Origin: JBMOUD01 sp049319665
GTDB taxonomy: Bacteria > Pseudomonadota > Gammaproteobacteria > Enterobacterales > Enterobacteriaceae
Length of the DNA stretch: 64,000 nucleotides
Assembly (NCBI RefSeq): GCF_049319665.1
Contig: NZ_JBMOUD010000004.1
Span: forward strand, 248,001 to 312,000
Direction: 5' to 3'
Position numbers and translations under genes: made by a program. The notes under the pieces were generated by a model. The model made no database searches. It was not told where the DNA came from and saw nothing but the letters and a program-made list of their open reading frames with translations. This document shows, one piece after another, positions 52,291 through 61,992 of the stretch; position 1 is the stretch's first letter, and each line of letters opens with the position of its first letter.

Positions 52291-53580
52291 TTATGCCTCA
52301 CCCACTAACAGCCACTCCACCCATTGCTCCTGCTGAATGTATTGATCGCTTAGCGGCCACGGCCGAGGATGAAAGATTTCAACCAGATCGGTGGGCATCA
52401 CTTCGCCCTGTTTAAAGTAGCGAATATCGCGCTGGCTGCTACCAATATAGGGGCGATAAGCCACTTGCCAGTAACCGCTGTACGGACAGAGTTCACCGCT
52501 GCGGCACAGTAAATAAGCCACACTATCCTTATCAAAGTTCGGCGAAGTGGGCAGCGGTCTGCCGGTTACTGGGTTGAGCTGTTTGTCTTGCGCCAGTTGC
52601 GCGATCAGCGCGGCGCTGGGTTTGGTGGGTGGCACATTGGCCTTCCACGTTTCTACCCATTCTAATTTACCGTCCCAGGCGGGCAGTTTGGCAGGCGGTA
52701 ACGGGACGATGTCGTTGATTTCAGGTACTTTGGGGCTGGCATAGGAGTAACGGCTCAACATATCACCAATTATCTCGTAACGACGGGCGCGTTCAAGATC
52801 TTTCTGCTGGCCAAGATAATACAGCTCATCCGTCACATCACGTCCTTCAAATCCATGCTCTAAAAAACTTGCTGAGCTTGAGTCTCCCGCCGCTGCCCCC
52901 TGTTGAAAGGCTTCCAGCGCTTGCTGATAGTGTTTTTGGCCTTTTAAAGTAACCCCTAGAAAACGGGCTGATTTCCCCCCCCCCTGCTTAGCGGCACAAC
53001 GCTCCATCTGGTTGGCGACATCTAGCGCCTTGCGACTCCTAATTAATTTTTCCGCTACATAAGCCTGCGCCAATCCGCTCCCCTCATCCGCCGCTTTACG
53101 GTAGTAGCGCAGCGCCATCTCGTCATCTTGTTTTAAACCTGCTGCGCCGTGTTGCAAATAGATAGCGATAAAGTAGTAGCCGCTGGCCACATCTGCATCA
53201 ATCAGTTGCTGGCTAAAACGTAGCCGCTCTTCTCCTGTTAAACTAAACCTCCCACGCAGCGCACCGTTTTGCAGGTTGATATTGGCTTTAACATGGCCAT
53301 TTTCAGCGGCAATGCGGTATAGCCGGGCGATTTCGGCATCGATTTCTGCGTCTCGTTTAAGCAGATTATTCACCTGCAACCAGCGGGCATATTTAAACAG
53401 GATATCAGGGTCCACAGCAGGCTCCGGGAAACGTTCATGGGCACAGGTAAAGGCCAGATTGGCGTTGATTTCGCTCAGGGGGGTCATCGCAACATCCTTA
53501 TTAGCAGTAACGGTAGTCGGCGCATTGCTCTGGTCACAGGCGGCCAGCAGTAGGCAAGATAACAGTAATAGCCGGCGCAT
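52291..53580 (-). CDS. Sel1-repeat lipoprotein, probable PLD immunity protein (copy C)
   Basis: 429 residues. Shorter, different signal (MRRLLLLSCLLLAAC, lipid Cys15) but the same mature protein. Start overlaps the phospholipase stop by one base (TAATG), so this is the translationally coupled and probably ancestral copy. In the variable block it carries ARFLGVTLKGQKHYQQ, otherwise matching copy A downstream. Confidence 0.87.
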   Translation of the reverse strand: MRRLLLLSCLLLAACDQSNAPTTVTANKDVAMTPLSEINANLAFTCAHERFPEPAVDPDILFKYARWLQVNNLLKRDAEIDAEIARLYRIAAENGHVKANINLQNGALRGRFSLTGEERLRFSQQLIDADVASGYYFIAIYLQHGAAGLKQDDEMALRYYRKAADEGSGLAQAYVAEKLIRSRKALDVANQMERCAAKQGGGKSARFLGVTLKGQKHYQQALEAFQQGAAAGDSSSASFLEHGFEGRDVTDELYYLGQQKDLERARRYEIIGDMLSRYSYASPKVPEINDIVPLPPAKLPAWDGKLEWVETWKANVPPTKPSAALIAQLAQDKQLNPVTGRPLPTSPNFDKDSVAYLLCRSGELCPYSGYWQVAYRPYIGSSQRDIRYFKQGEVMPTDLVEIFHPRPWPLSDQYIQQEQWVEWLLVGEA

Positions 53581-55511
53581 TAGTCCTGATCCTTAAGTTC
53601 ATTTTTGTTGTATTGAAACTGGATTAGCGGGGCTAAAGGCTGCTGAGGCGCCTCCTTTTCATCTCGTGGATATTGCCTTTTCTGATTTTCAGTCAGAAGA
53701 TCATCCCAAGCTTCAAACGCCTTAGCTGATTCATCCTGCATTCCCTTTTCTTTTGTATGCAGTTTCCACAACCGCCGCCGTAACGCTTGGGTCACGCTTG
53801 CCCAATCGTGGGCAATATTCATTTCACTGTCGACCTGCATACTGCGGGTATTAATATTGGCTGAACCGTGGGTGGTAAATACATCATTGATAATCATCAG
53901 CTTGGAGTGAATATAGACCGGCATCCATTTTTCCGCAGGGGAATCCTGCGCGACCAGTGAACAGATATGGACTTTCAGGCCGGGGATATCGACCTGCAAA
54001 ATTTCACTGTCTTGAATTTCCTGCGCTTTCTTTTCAAATTCAGCCTGCTTCCTTAACCTCTCCTGGGCATGCTCAAGCGCCTCCTGGGTATGCTGGTTCA
54101 TATCAGCAGGGTCGATATAAAAGCGAGGAGGTGAGTCAGAAGCCTTAAACATTTCGTTTCTCAGCTTCTCTATTTTGCGTAGCTTAGTTATTTTGGGAAT
54201 AGTATCCGCACGCCCAAGGCTCTCGAGCATACGCTGTGTGTTCACGGTGCCTGGTCCAATGCCTTCATCCGTCACATTGGTTACCACAAACAGATGTAAA
54301 TAACCGTCCCTATCGGGGTTACGCCCGCACTTAATCTGGTTGGAAATAGCTTCTTTTATGGCCTCAGAGAGAGAGGGCCAACGGAAATATTGATTTTCAA
54401 TATAGATGAATTGCGTCGCGTTATTAACGGCATTTAAGTAGAGCTTTTCAATATCACGCCGCTTTTCCTGCTCCTGAGTACGTAGTAGCTGTGCCATCAA
54501 TGGCGTGCCGTAATCTGCACGTGGCCTGAGTTTTTTAGCGACATCTTTCGCCTTGCGTAAGGTCAGCAAATCCTGCCCGGTTTCCTTACACCAGGCAGTG
54601 GCAAAATTCTCATGCAGATGCTCCAGAATCGGGCCCGTCACTCGGCTGGAGATATCCTGTCGCGGCAGATGACCACGAGGCCCGGCATTGGGCGGCAGTT
54701 TATTGTTGCCCCGGTGCTGCGCAGAGTGTTTATCCGTGTCCCAGTACTCATCGAGCATGTTATGGCCCATCACAAAACCCACCGCATCGTCCGGTAACTC
54801 GTAGTCAACCAGCACGGTCTTTTGATGGTGAGTAGGGGCGAGGGTCAAAATAGATACGGTGGAACCACTGATATCTTTATCAGTGGCTTGCTGCGAGGCA
54901 CGGTAAGCGATCTCGGCACGATCCATTGCACCAAAACCGCGGCCAACGAATACTGGAGCATATGCCCTAAGCTTTTCATGACGCACTGCGTTTTGTGCAC
55001 CTTTACCAAGTACACCGAAGATCATAACGGGGAATAGATCCATCCACTCGTCTTTGTAAGAATGTTCTTTAAACCACTGGCGATCATAAGCATATTGTTT
55101 ATCAGAAGCGCTTTGCCCTGCCCGATCACTTACTCTGATAGCACCTTTGCCGGGTAAGTTAGCTTCCCCTGCATAACCTGCTGAATTGAATGGCGCTTCC
55201 CAGCCCAAAATACGCACCTGCACACCCTTTTCTCGAGCAATGTTATTCAACAGCTCACCAATGCAGGGGGCTTTGCCGTCACGAATAAAATACATCGACG
55301 GCTGAAATCCCCAGCAAATAATATCCACAGATTTCTTCGCATCGGCGATGGCGCGATGTACCGCCGCAAAGGCTTCTTCACCATTTACTAAAGGCATATA
55401 AGTCGCCTGCATCGGCTTGTATTCACTCTGCTGAATAAACCAAGGCGCGGTGATGGTGCACTGATTAGTGACGTCGGTTGCAATAGGGACCACAATATCG
55501 GGTTGACTCAT
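53580..55511 (-). CDS. Phospholipase D T6SS effector (Tle5-like)
   Basis: 643 residues with no signal peptide, as expected for T6SS export. Two HKD half-sites: HQKTVLVD (His229, Lys231, Asp236) and HSKLMIIND (His535, Lys537), then GSANINTRSM. In the second, the usual Asp position is Asn542, with Asp543 next. PLD superfamily Tle5 effectors destroy phosphatidylethanolamine in target membranes. Overlaps vgrG and the first immunity gene by one base each, a tightly coupled vgrG-effector-immunity unit. Confidence 0.92.
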   Translation of the reverse strand: MSQPDIVVPIATDVTNQCTITAPWFIQQSEYKPMQATYMPLVNGEEAFAAVHRAIADAKKSVDIICWGFQPSMYFIRDGKAPCIGELLNNIAREKGVQVRILGWEAPFNSAGYAGEANLPGKGAIRVSDRAGQSASDKQYAYDRQWFKEHSYKDEWMDLFPVMIFGVLGKGAQNAVRHEKLRAYAPVFVGRGFGAMDRAEIAYRASQQATDKDISGSTVSILTLAPTHHQKTVLVDYELPDDAVGFVMGHNMLDEYWDTDKHSAQHRGNNKLPPNAGPRGHLPRQDISSRVTGPILEHLHENFATAWCKETGQDLLTLRKAKDVAKKLRPRADYGTPLMAQLLRTQEQEKRRDIEKLYLNAVNNATQFIYIENQYFRWPSLSEAIKEAISNQIKCGRNPDRDGYLHLFVVTNVTDEGIGPGTVNTQRMLESLGRADTIPKITKLRKIEKLRNEMFKASDSPPRFYIDPADMNQHTQEALEHAQERLRKQAEFEKKAQEIQDSEILQVDIPGLKVHICSLVAQDSPAEKWMPVYIHSKLMIINDVFTTHGSANINTRSMQVDSEMNIAHDWASVTQALRRRLWKLHTKEKGMQDESAKAFEAWDDLLTENQKRQYPRDEKEAPQQPLAPLIQFQYNKNELKDQD

Positions 55512-58231
55512 TAGCTTTCTTCCTTATCGTTTAAGCCATCCAGTAGCTCAGCATATTGGTCACGATGATCGGTATGTGAGGCAGGCAAGTTCACTGTCTC
55601 GTTGGCCTGTAAGGTATGGTGGTGTAGACCGCGATTGGCTAGTTCCCCTTGCTCTGTATTGCGGTAAGCACTCGCTACTGGGATGTGATAGCTGGCGCCG
55701 TTAGCCATCACCAGCTTGTAAGCCTGGGTGACCACCTGATGATCAACGTCTATCTGCCCGCGCTTATCCAACACGCCTTGGGTTAACAACGCACCATCGG
55801 CATAAAGACTGTAAGGCATGCCAGCCCAACTACTGCCTGAAGCATTAGGAGATTGCGGCACACTAAAACGTAAAGACTGCCGGGCATGAATCTGCAGCGG
55901 TGGATACTCAGGATGATCCGCTTTCATACTGGCCGGACCGCTGTAGGCAAAGTCTGCGGCCTTTACAGCAAAATCACCGCTGGTGCCTTGTTCTATTTTG
56001 TACGGATCGAGGGTGATATAACTTCCCCCGGCGTTAAGGGTAATTTTCTTTTTCGCGACGATGTGGATTTCATCCTCGGTACTGGTGATCTCCAGCCCTT
56101 GCCGGGACAGCAGTTGCAGTTGATCGTTCTGCGCCTGGATCGTCACCGGCCCTTGATTAGCAATAAGTTTAATGCCCAGCTTGCGCACAAACAGGCTAAG
56201 GCCTTCGCCTACGCCAATAAACAGCCGCTTCATCACCCCCATATCCGCATCAGCACCCGCGCTGAACATAAGATTACGGTAAGCCGCCAACTGTAGATGT
56301 TTACCGCTAGTCAGCGCGATACCTTTAGGAGCACTGAGTACGGCCACCGCTTCCTTAAGTTGTTCTATTTGTTCATGCATAAAAGCGAGCTGTGCTTCTA
56401 CCTGCGCGGGATCGGCTTTGGCCGTCTGGGCATCGCTGGACAGGGAGTCCATCTGTTCCCCCGCTTGCTTTAGCCGGTCCAGGGTATCTTGCATCTCCAG
56501 CATCTTATCGCTGGCTGAAGGCTGCTTATCCGCTGTAATAAAAATCCCTTTACCAGCCCTTATCGCACCCCAGGCATCGGTACGCAGTTCAAAACCTTGG
56601 CCACGCAGCGCTCTCTGGTCATCAACGTTGTGCCCCAAATTAAGCTGCGTCTTGCCGGCGTACTCGGTACTGAGCTTGATATGCTCCTCACCGCGCTTAT
56701 CTTCAAAGCGCAGTTTGTTATTGGCCGGGGTGCGGATGACATTGCGGGTATTGTTTTTCTCAGTGACGTGATCAACGTGACGCGAATCATGTAGCGCATG
56801 GGCGATATAGGGCCGGTCCGGGTCGCCGTTGTGGAAGGCGATGGCTACTTCGGTGCCCTGTATCAGCGGGAAGTGAATACCGTAAACATCACCGCCGTAA
56901 GGTTTCGCCAGACGCAGCGGCATACTCTCTTGCCCCGGTTTTTTGTCGTCCTGGTCGGCATCAAATTTTACCCGATACAACCCTGATGCATCCTGCCAGG
57001 CGTAGATATCGTGGGCCTTGGCGCTGGTTACTCGCGCCATCAGCGTACCGCTGACTTTAGGACGCGGCAGCAGCGTAGGCCGCCAGCACAGCGTTTCGCT
57101 ATAAGGTACAGCGTTGAACGTCACTATCAGTGCATCTTTACGGCTGGCGCTTAGTTCGATACGTACAATAACCATCGGCAGGGATAGCTGTTCCGGCAAT
57201 GTGGACGGAATACTGCTGTCGATAACGGTTAAAACCTGAGTAGGCTGTAAGGTGGCATCGGTACTGATACCGGCAATCAGCGTCTGTTGTGACAAAAAAC
57301 GCTCATGGTCAAGACGCGCCATGAAGTTGGCAGTTTCTGCCGTTGGGTCAAGCTTATCGCCCGTATCCAGATGGCGCGGCTTGTAGTGATAGACTTCGCC
57401 GTAAGTCACACCTTCACCATAGCCGCGCGTCATGTCCGCTTTGGCTGATTGCAGCACCTTCTGCGCTTCGCGGTGATTGTAGTCTTTGGCGGTGACACTG
57501 GCCTCGACCACCTGGTGCTGCACGTTCAGCCCCCAGATCGAGTCCGCACCGCTGTCACTCATCCCTGACGGGCTGTTCAGCGGCAAGGTTTTACCGAATT
57601 CATAGGCACTTTGTTTATCGGCAAAATGTATGACTTCTGTCTGGGTGTCAGGTTGTAAGGTGAAGAAGTAAAATATCCCCACTTCTGCCAGCAGGCGTTC
57701 TATAAACCTCAGATCTGTTTCCTGATACTGGTTTATTTGCTCACGCCTTGGGTAAGTCTGTTTGAGCGAAAATTCAAATTCCCAACCTTTCAGTCCATGT
57801 TCGGTCAGTATCTGCTCAACGACTTCCGGAACTGACTGATTTACGAAAAAACGGTGAGTGCGGAACTGTTTATCCAGCAGTACCAGAAATGGTTCGAGTG
57901 TTATCTGATACCTCGCCTGGTCAACAGAGCCTGACAACCGACGAAAGTCGGTGATGACACCGTGAACGGCTTTTTGCTCCGTCAGATTGTGCAGTACCCC
58001 GCGGCCCATCGCCAGAGTGGCCGGTTTACGCAGTAGCTGGCTGGCATCAATATCTTTGTCGGTACTGGTAAAATGAATGCAGTAGCGATAAGCCTCGCTG
58101 ATACCCTCAACGCCGCTAAAATCCTCCACATCTACAGGGGATAAGCAGGAGGGGATAGCAAGGCGATAGCGGTTCAGGGCAGCACCGCTCAAATGTGTTA
58201 ATACGTTGTGTACCGTACCCGTAAGATCCAT
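55511..58231 (-). CDS. vgrG: VgrG, T6SS spike protein
   Basis: 906 residues. gp27-like N-terminal part (to about 380; DFSGVEGISEAYRYCIHF, ETDLRFIERLLAEVGIFYFF), gp5/OB-fold with YGIHFPLIQGTEVAIAFHNG and DPDRPYIAHALHDS (about 455-490), then DUF2345 beta-helix (about 650-770). A further C-terminal domain (about 785-880: LQIHARQSLRFSVP, YSLYADGALLTQGVLDKRGQ) looks like the transthyretin-like docking domain that binds effectors in other VgrGs. First gene of the locus. Confidence 0.94.
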   Translation of the reverse strand: MDLTGTVHNVLTHLSGAALNRYRLAIPSCLSPVDVEDFSGVEGISEAYRYCIHFTSTDKDIDASQLLRKPATLAMGRGVLHNLTEQKAVHGVITDFRRLSGSVDQARYQITLEPFLVLLDKQFRTHRFFVNQSVPEVVEQILTEHGLKGWEFEFSLKQTYPRREQINQYQETDLRFIERLLAEVGIFYFFTLQPDTQTEVIHFADKQSAYEFGKTLPLNSPSGMSDSGADSIWGLNVQHQVVEASVTAKDYNHREAQKVLQSAKADMTRGYGEGVTYGEVYHYKPRHLDTGDKLDPTAETANFMARLDHERFLSQQTLIAGISTDATLQPTQVLTVIDSSIPSTLPEQLSLPMVIVRIELSASRKDALIVTFNAVPYSETLCWRPTLLPRPKVSGTLMARVTSAKAHDIYAWQDASGLYRVKFDADQDDKKPGQESMPLRLAKPYGGDVYGIHFPLIQGTEVAIAFHNGDPDRPYIAHALHDSRHVDHVTEKNNTRNVIRTPANNKLRFEDKRGEEHIKLSTEYAGKTQLNLGHNVDDQRALRGQGFELRTDAWGAIRAGKGIFITADKQPSASDKMLEMQDTLDRLKQAGEQMDSLSSDAQTAKADPAQVEAQLAFMHEQIEQLKEAVAVLSAPKGIALTSGKHLQLAAYRNLMFSAGADADMGVMKRLFIGVGEGLSLFVRKLGIKLIANQGPVTIQAQNDQLQLLSRQGLEITSTEDEIHIVAKKKITLNAGGSYITLDPYKIEQGTSGDFAVKAADFAYSGPASMKADHPEYPPLQIHARQSLRFSVPQSPNASGSSWAGMPYSLYADGALLTQGVLDKRGQIDVDHQVVTQAYKLVMANGASYHIPVASAYRNTEQGELANRGLHHHTLQANETVNLPASHTDHRDQYAELLDGLNDKEES

Positions 58232-59155
58232 GGGTTTACTCCGTGTAATAAGCTGATTTCCATAACGGTTTGCGGAAGGTAAATCGTGAAGGTAGATAAT
58301 TTTTCCTACCCATCATTGTTAGGGGCAGACGAATGACTTACCTGTAATAAACTCCGCCCTTATCGTTGCTGTAGCGCTCAATTTTCATAAAACTTAAAGA
58401 CATCTCCGCTTGGATACTGGTCGAACTCGGCATTAATGCATTTTCATAACTTTTTCTGAAAGCTATTTAAATATATGCTTCAACTTCCATAGATAAATAA
58501 ATCCAAAGCGTTATCAAACAACATAAAATGCTTACTTCAACAATGACTTAACCCATACATATCGTTGAAAACAAGAATAGAGTCATCACTCAAGCCACAA
58601 TACCAAAAAGGAATAAATGCAGTGTACTTTTTATTTATTAAAAAAATAAAATACCAGAAAGCACTTTCATTATACGGGGTTATAAAAATCATTCCCATCT
58701 TCAGTACAAATCAAAACAGACAATATATACCAACAGCATAAATATAAAACCAAAAAAACCTTATCGCATTGATATAACTTAGTTTTTACACCATTCAAAA
58801 CAAACTAACCCAATGACTTATCAGACCAAGCATGATTTTAACCTCACCCCCATAGAAAAATAACTACTCAATAATGGTTAATTAATGAAATGAAGAAACA
58901 ACATTTATGTCATTAAAAATAGCAGCCTCAATAAATTTCATAACATTTAAAACATGACATCAACTAACACACACAGTTAAACAATTGACATTAAAAAACC
59001 AAGAAGTTAAAAGTATTAATTTTGAATAGATAAAAAATAACATTTCAGTTTTCCACTTAAACCCCTTATTAATATTTTTTGATAACATTGACATCTATGA
59101 TAAGTGCTTTCTCTATAATTATGCCCTTATGGCAACAATATGGGGATAGTTAATA
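58232..59155. other. AT-rich gene-less region upstream of vgrG
   Basis: About 0.9 kb, far more A/T-rich than neighbours, with many homopolymeric A and T tracts and no credible reading frame. It must hold the vgrG promoter. The composition is typical of H-NS-bound control regions of transferred genes. Confidence 0.6.
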
Positions 59156-59181
59156 TACGGTACGCCAACCGGCGTACCGTA
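59156..59181. terminator. Hairpin downstream of cybC
   Basis: TACGGTACGCC / GGCGTACCGTA, perfect 11-bp stem with AACC loop, 45 bp after the cybC stop. No clear T-run; a terminator or transcript-end stabiliser. Confidence 0.6.
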
Positions 59182-59226
59182 AAGTAAAAAATCTCTGGTT
59201 CAAATTTCCGCGAACCTGTTTTTCAC

Positions 59227-59613
59227 TTATCTAAACTTCTTGTGGTTCTCATCGCGGGTTGCTTTGAAGCTTTGCGCTTCGGTCTTAGCCTGATCCAGCT
59301 TACCGGCTTTAGCCAACTCAGCGGCTTTATCGATCTGGCCAATCAAGGTGTCTAAGCCATGTTGATAATCTTTGATTTCAGGGCTGTTAGGCGCTTTGCC
59401 ATCAAGTTTTGTCGGGGTATCTTTTTTCGCATCTTCTGCGGCAGATTTCATCTGAGCCAGCGCTGCCGTGAAATCGGCTGCGTTATCAGCTTTCAGAGCC
59501 TTACCGTAGTTTTCAGCGATGGTATCCATATCTACAGAGAGATCTTCTGCCATAACCATTGAACTGGCACCCAGCAGGGCTACCGTAGCGAGCACGATCA
59601 GTTGTTTACGCAT
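59227..59613 (-). CDS. cybC: Soluble cytochrome b562
   Basis: 128 residues from ATG 59613 (MRKQLIVL), signal peptide ending VMA. The mature protein begins EDLSVDM, placing the axial ligand at Met7, and the C-terminal DENHKKFR supplies the His102-equivalent ligand. Four-helix periplasmic b-type cytochrome of uncertain role. Lies downstream of pmbA as in E. coli. Confidence 0.94.
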   Translation of the reverse strand: MRKQLIVLATVALLGASSMVMAEDLSVDMDTIAENYGKALKADNAADFTAALAQMKSAAEDAKKDTPTKLDGKAPNSPEIKDYQHGLDTLIGQIDKAAELAKAGKLDQAKTEAQSFKATRDENHKKFR

Positions 59614-59844
59614 GTTAATGCTACCTTCCATTTTTAATTATAGTATTACCTAATAGCTCGCTCAGAGTCGGCGAGTTATTGGCAAGTTTTTGAGTAACGA
59701 CATTGCTTTTCAGCCCTATCAAAATAAAGGGCTTGAGGGGAAAGTGGTGAACTTTTTTGTAAATTTGATACAACGAAGTTGTAACATTTAGCGAGGATGG
59801 CGCGGTGATAGCATTCACCGCACCAGAATCAGACAGGAAGCGTG

Positions 59845-61185
59845 TTATTCGCCAGCGATTTTCATCTCAGGCAGCAGAATTGAACCGCACTGAATATTAC
59901 TGCGAGTTTCAATATCACTACCAATACTCACCATATTGCGCAGCATATCCTTTAAGTTGCCCGCGATAGTGATTTCGCTCACCGGGTACTGAATCTCGCC
60001 GTTTTCCACCCAGAAGCCCGAAGCACCACGAGAATAGTCACCAGTGACACCGCTCACGCCCTGACCCATCAATTCAGTCACCAGCAGGCCTTTGCCCATT
60101 TTGCGCAGCATCGCGGCAAAATCATCGCCTTGCCCTGCTATGCGCCAGTTATGAATGCCACCCGCATGACCGGTAGTTTGCAGGCCAAGTTTACGCGCAG
60201 AATAGTTGGTCATTAGCCAGGTTTGCAAAATACCGTCTTTGACAATATCGCGACGCTCGGTGCGAACACCTTCGCTGTCAAAAGGTGTAGATGCCAGGCC
60301 TTTGAGCAAATGTGGATGTTCTTCGATAGTGATCCACTCAGGTAAAATCTGCTTACCCAGGCTATCGAGCAAGTAAGAGGATTTGCGGTAGATACTGCCG
60401 CCGCTGATGGCCCCGACTAAATGTCCGAATAAGCCCGTCGCCACTTCGGCAGCAAACATGACCGGCGCTTGCATGGTCGGTAATTTACGTGGTGACAAGC
60501 GAGAAAGCGTGCGGCGTGCGCATTCAGCCCCCACCCACTCCGCGCTAGCCAAATCATCAATGGAGCGGCCAATGGTATAAGCGTAATCACGTTCCATATC
60601 GCCGTTATGCTCGGCAATCACCGAAGCTGAAATCGAGTGGCGAGTAGAACAGTAGCTTTGTAACATACCGTGGCTATTACCGAATACGCGCAGACCGTAA
60701 TGGCTGTTAAAACTACCACCTTCGGTATTAGTAATACGCTTATCGGCTGCCAATGCAGCCTGTTCGGCTCTGGCCGCTAACTCGATGCCGCGATCGGCAT
60801 CGAGCTCGGTAGGATGGAAGAGATCTAAATCCGGTGCGTCAAAAGCCAGTAGTTCTTTATCTGCCACACCAGCAAAAGGGTCTGGAGAGGTATAACGCGC
60901 AATATCTAACGCCGCCTGCACGGTACGCGCAATGGCATCCGGGCTGAGATCGGTCGAGGACGCACTGCCTTTGCGCTGCTGGTAATAAACCGTTATTCCC
61001 AACGCACCATCGCTATTGAATTCAACGTTTTCGACTTCGCCAAATCGAGTGCTAACGCCAATACCGGTCGTTTTACCGACGGAGACTTCAGCCCCGTCTG
61101 AACCGGCCTTCGCCAGTTCTAGCGCCTGAGCAACGGCCTGCTCCAAGGTTTTACGCTGTTGTGCAACTTGATTGATTACGTTCAT
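59845..61185 (-). CDS. pmbA: PmbA/TldE, subunit of the TldD-TldE metalloprotease
   Basis: 446 residues. VGKTTGIGVSTRFGEVENVE near the N-terminus; RRDIVKDGILQTWLMTNYSARKLG-type segment and the C-terminal SRGASGFWVENGEIQYPVSE are signatures. With TldD it trims the microcin B17 leader and degrades CcdA; TldD carries the zinc. Divergent from darP. Confidence 0.97.
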   Translation of the reverse strand: MNVINQVAQQRKTLEQAVAQALELAKAGSDGAEVSVGKTTGIGVSTRFGEVENVEFNSDGALGITVYYQQRKGSASSTDLSPDAIARTVQAALDIARYTSPDPFAGVADKELLAFDAPDLDLFHPTELDADRGIELAARAEQAALAADKRITNTEGGSFNSHYGLRVFGNSHGMLQSYCSTRHSISASVIAEHNGDMERDYAYTIGRSIDDLASAEWVGAECARRTLSRLSPRKLPTMQAPVMFAAEVATGLFGHLVGAISGGSIYRKSSYLLDSLGKQILPEWITIEEHPHLLKGLASTPFDSEGVRTERRDIVKDGILQTWLMTNYSARKLGLQTTGHAGGIHNWRIAGQGDDFAAMLRKMGKGLLVTELMGQGVSGVTGDYSRGASGFWVENGEIQYPVSEITIAGNLKDMLRNMVSIGSDIETRSNIQCGSILLPEMKIAGE

Positions 61186-61398
61186 CAGCCTGCCATTTAT
61201 CTGTTAGGTGTCGAGTAAACTTATTGTTCTGAGTCTACCAGAGCCCGCTCATAATTTCGCATGCTGTCAGGATTTCGCTGCTAATCTTGCTCAGTAAAGG
61301 CAATCAATCGCGCGATATCTTGCAGGCCAATGGTCAGGAAGATAGAAGCTAAAGGACAAATTGTGCGATAATGCCGCATAGAATTTAAAGGAATCCCC

Positions 61399-61950
61399 AT
61401 GACGAAGAAAATTGATGACTGGCTCGATGACGTTCCAGATGAGAATGACAACGAAGAAGATGATGAAATCATCTGGGTCAGTAAGAGTGAAATTAAACGC
61501 GATGCCGAAGCGTTAAAAGATCTGGGCCTCGAGCTGGTTGAATTGGGCAAAAACGCCCTGGAAAAAATCCCGCTGGATGACGATCTATTGATGGCCATTG
61601 AGCTGGCGCAAAAGATCAAAAAAGAAGGGCGCCGTCGTCAGTTGCAGCTGATTGGCAAAATGCTACGCTCGCGCGATGTTGAGCCGATTCAGACCGCGTT
61701 GGATAAGCTGAAAAATCGCCACAACCAACAGGTTTCGCTGTTCCATAAACTCGAAGTGTTGCGCGACCGTCTGGTGGAAGAAGGTGATGATGCGGTTCCT
61801 GCTATTCTGGAGCTCTATCCTCACGCCGATCGCCAACAATTACGCGCACTCGTGCGTAATGCGCAAAAAGAGAAAGCCGGCAATAAACCGCCGAAAGCCT
61901 ACCGTCAGATTTTCCAATATCTGCGCGAACTGGCAGAATCTAACGATTAA
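61399..61950 (+). CDS. darP: DarP (YjgA), dual-action ribosomal maturation protein
   Basis: 183 residues. Acidic N-terminus (DDVPDENDNEEDDEIIWVSK), then a helical body (RRQLQLIGKMLRSRDVEPIQ, NRHN-type loop, RQIFQYLRELAE). Binds late 50S precursors and promotes peptidyl-transferase centre maturation. Divergent from pmbA. Confidence 0.96.
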   Translation: MTKKIDDWLDDVPDENDNEEDDEIIWVSKSEIKRDAEALKDLGLELVELGKNALEKIPLDDDLLMAIELAQKIKKEGRRRQLQLIGKMLRSRDVEPIQTALDKLKNRHNQQVSLFHKLEVLRDRLVEEGDDAVPAILELYPHADRQQLRALVRNAQKEKAGNKPPKAYRQIFQYLRELAESND

Positions 61951-61954
61951 TATC

Positions 61955-61992
61955 TTACGGGCTGCCCGCTAACGGACAGCCCGTAATTATTA
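61955..61992. terminator. Bidirectional terminator between darP and the barstar gene
   Basis: TTACGGGCTG / CAGCCCGTAA perfect 10-bp arms with inner CCG/CGG pairs, followed by TTATTAT on the plus strand; overlaps the end of the minus-strand gene. Confidence 0.7.

Larger units (their letters stand above)
49545..53580 (-). repeat. Tandem triplication with a 1373-bp period
   Basis: The three lipoprotein genes end at 49545, 50918 and 52291, an exact spacing of 1373 bp, and the 50-bp spacers (50868-50917, 52241-52290) are near identical. Divergence is clustered rather than even, showing mosaicism through recombination between copies. Confidence 0.9.

Noticed and set aside
49545..53580. Triplication as an assembly error
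   Set aside because: The three copies differ at many codons, have distinct signal peptides and variable blocks, so they are real paralogues.
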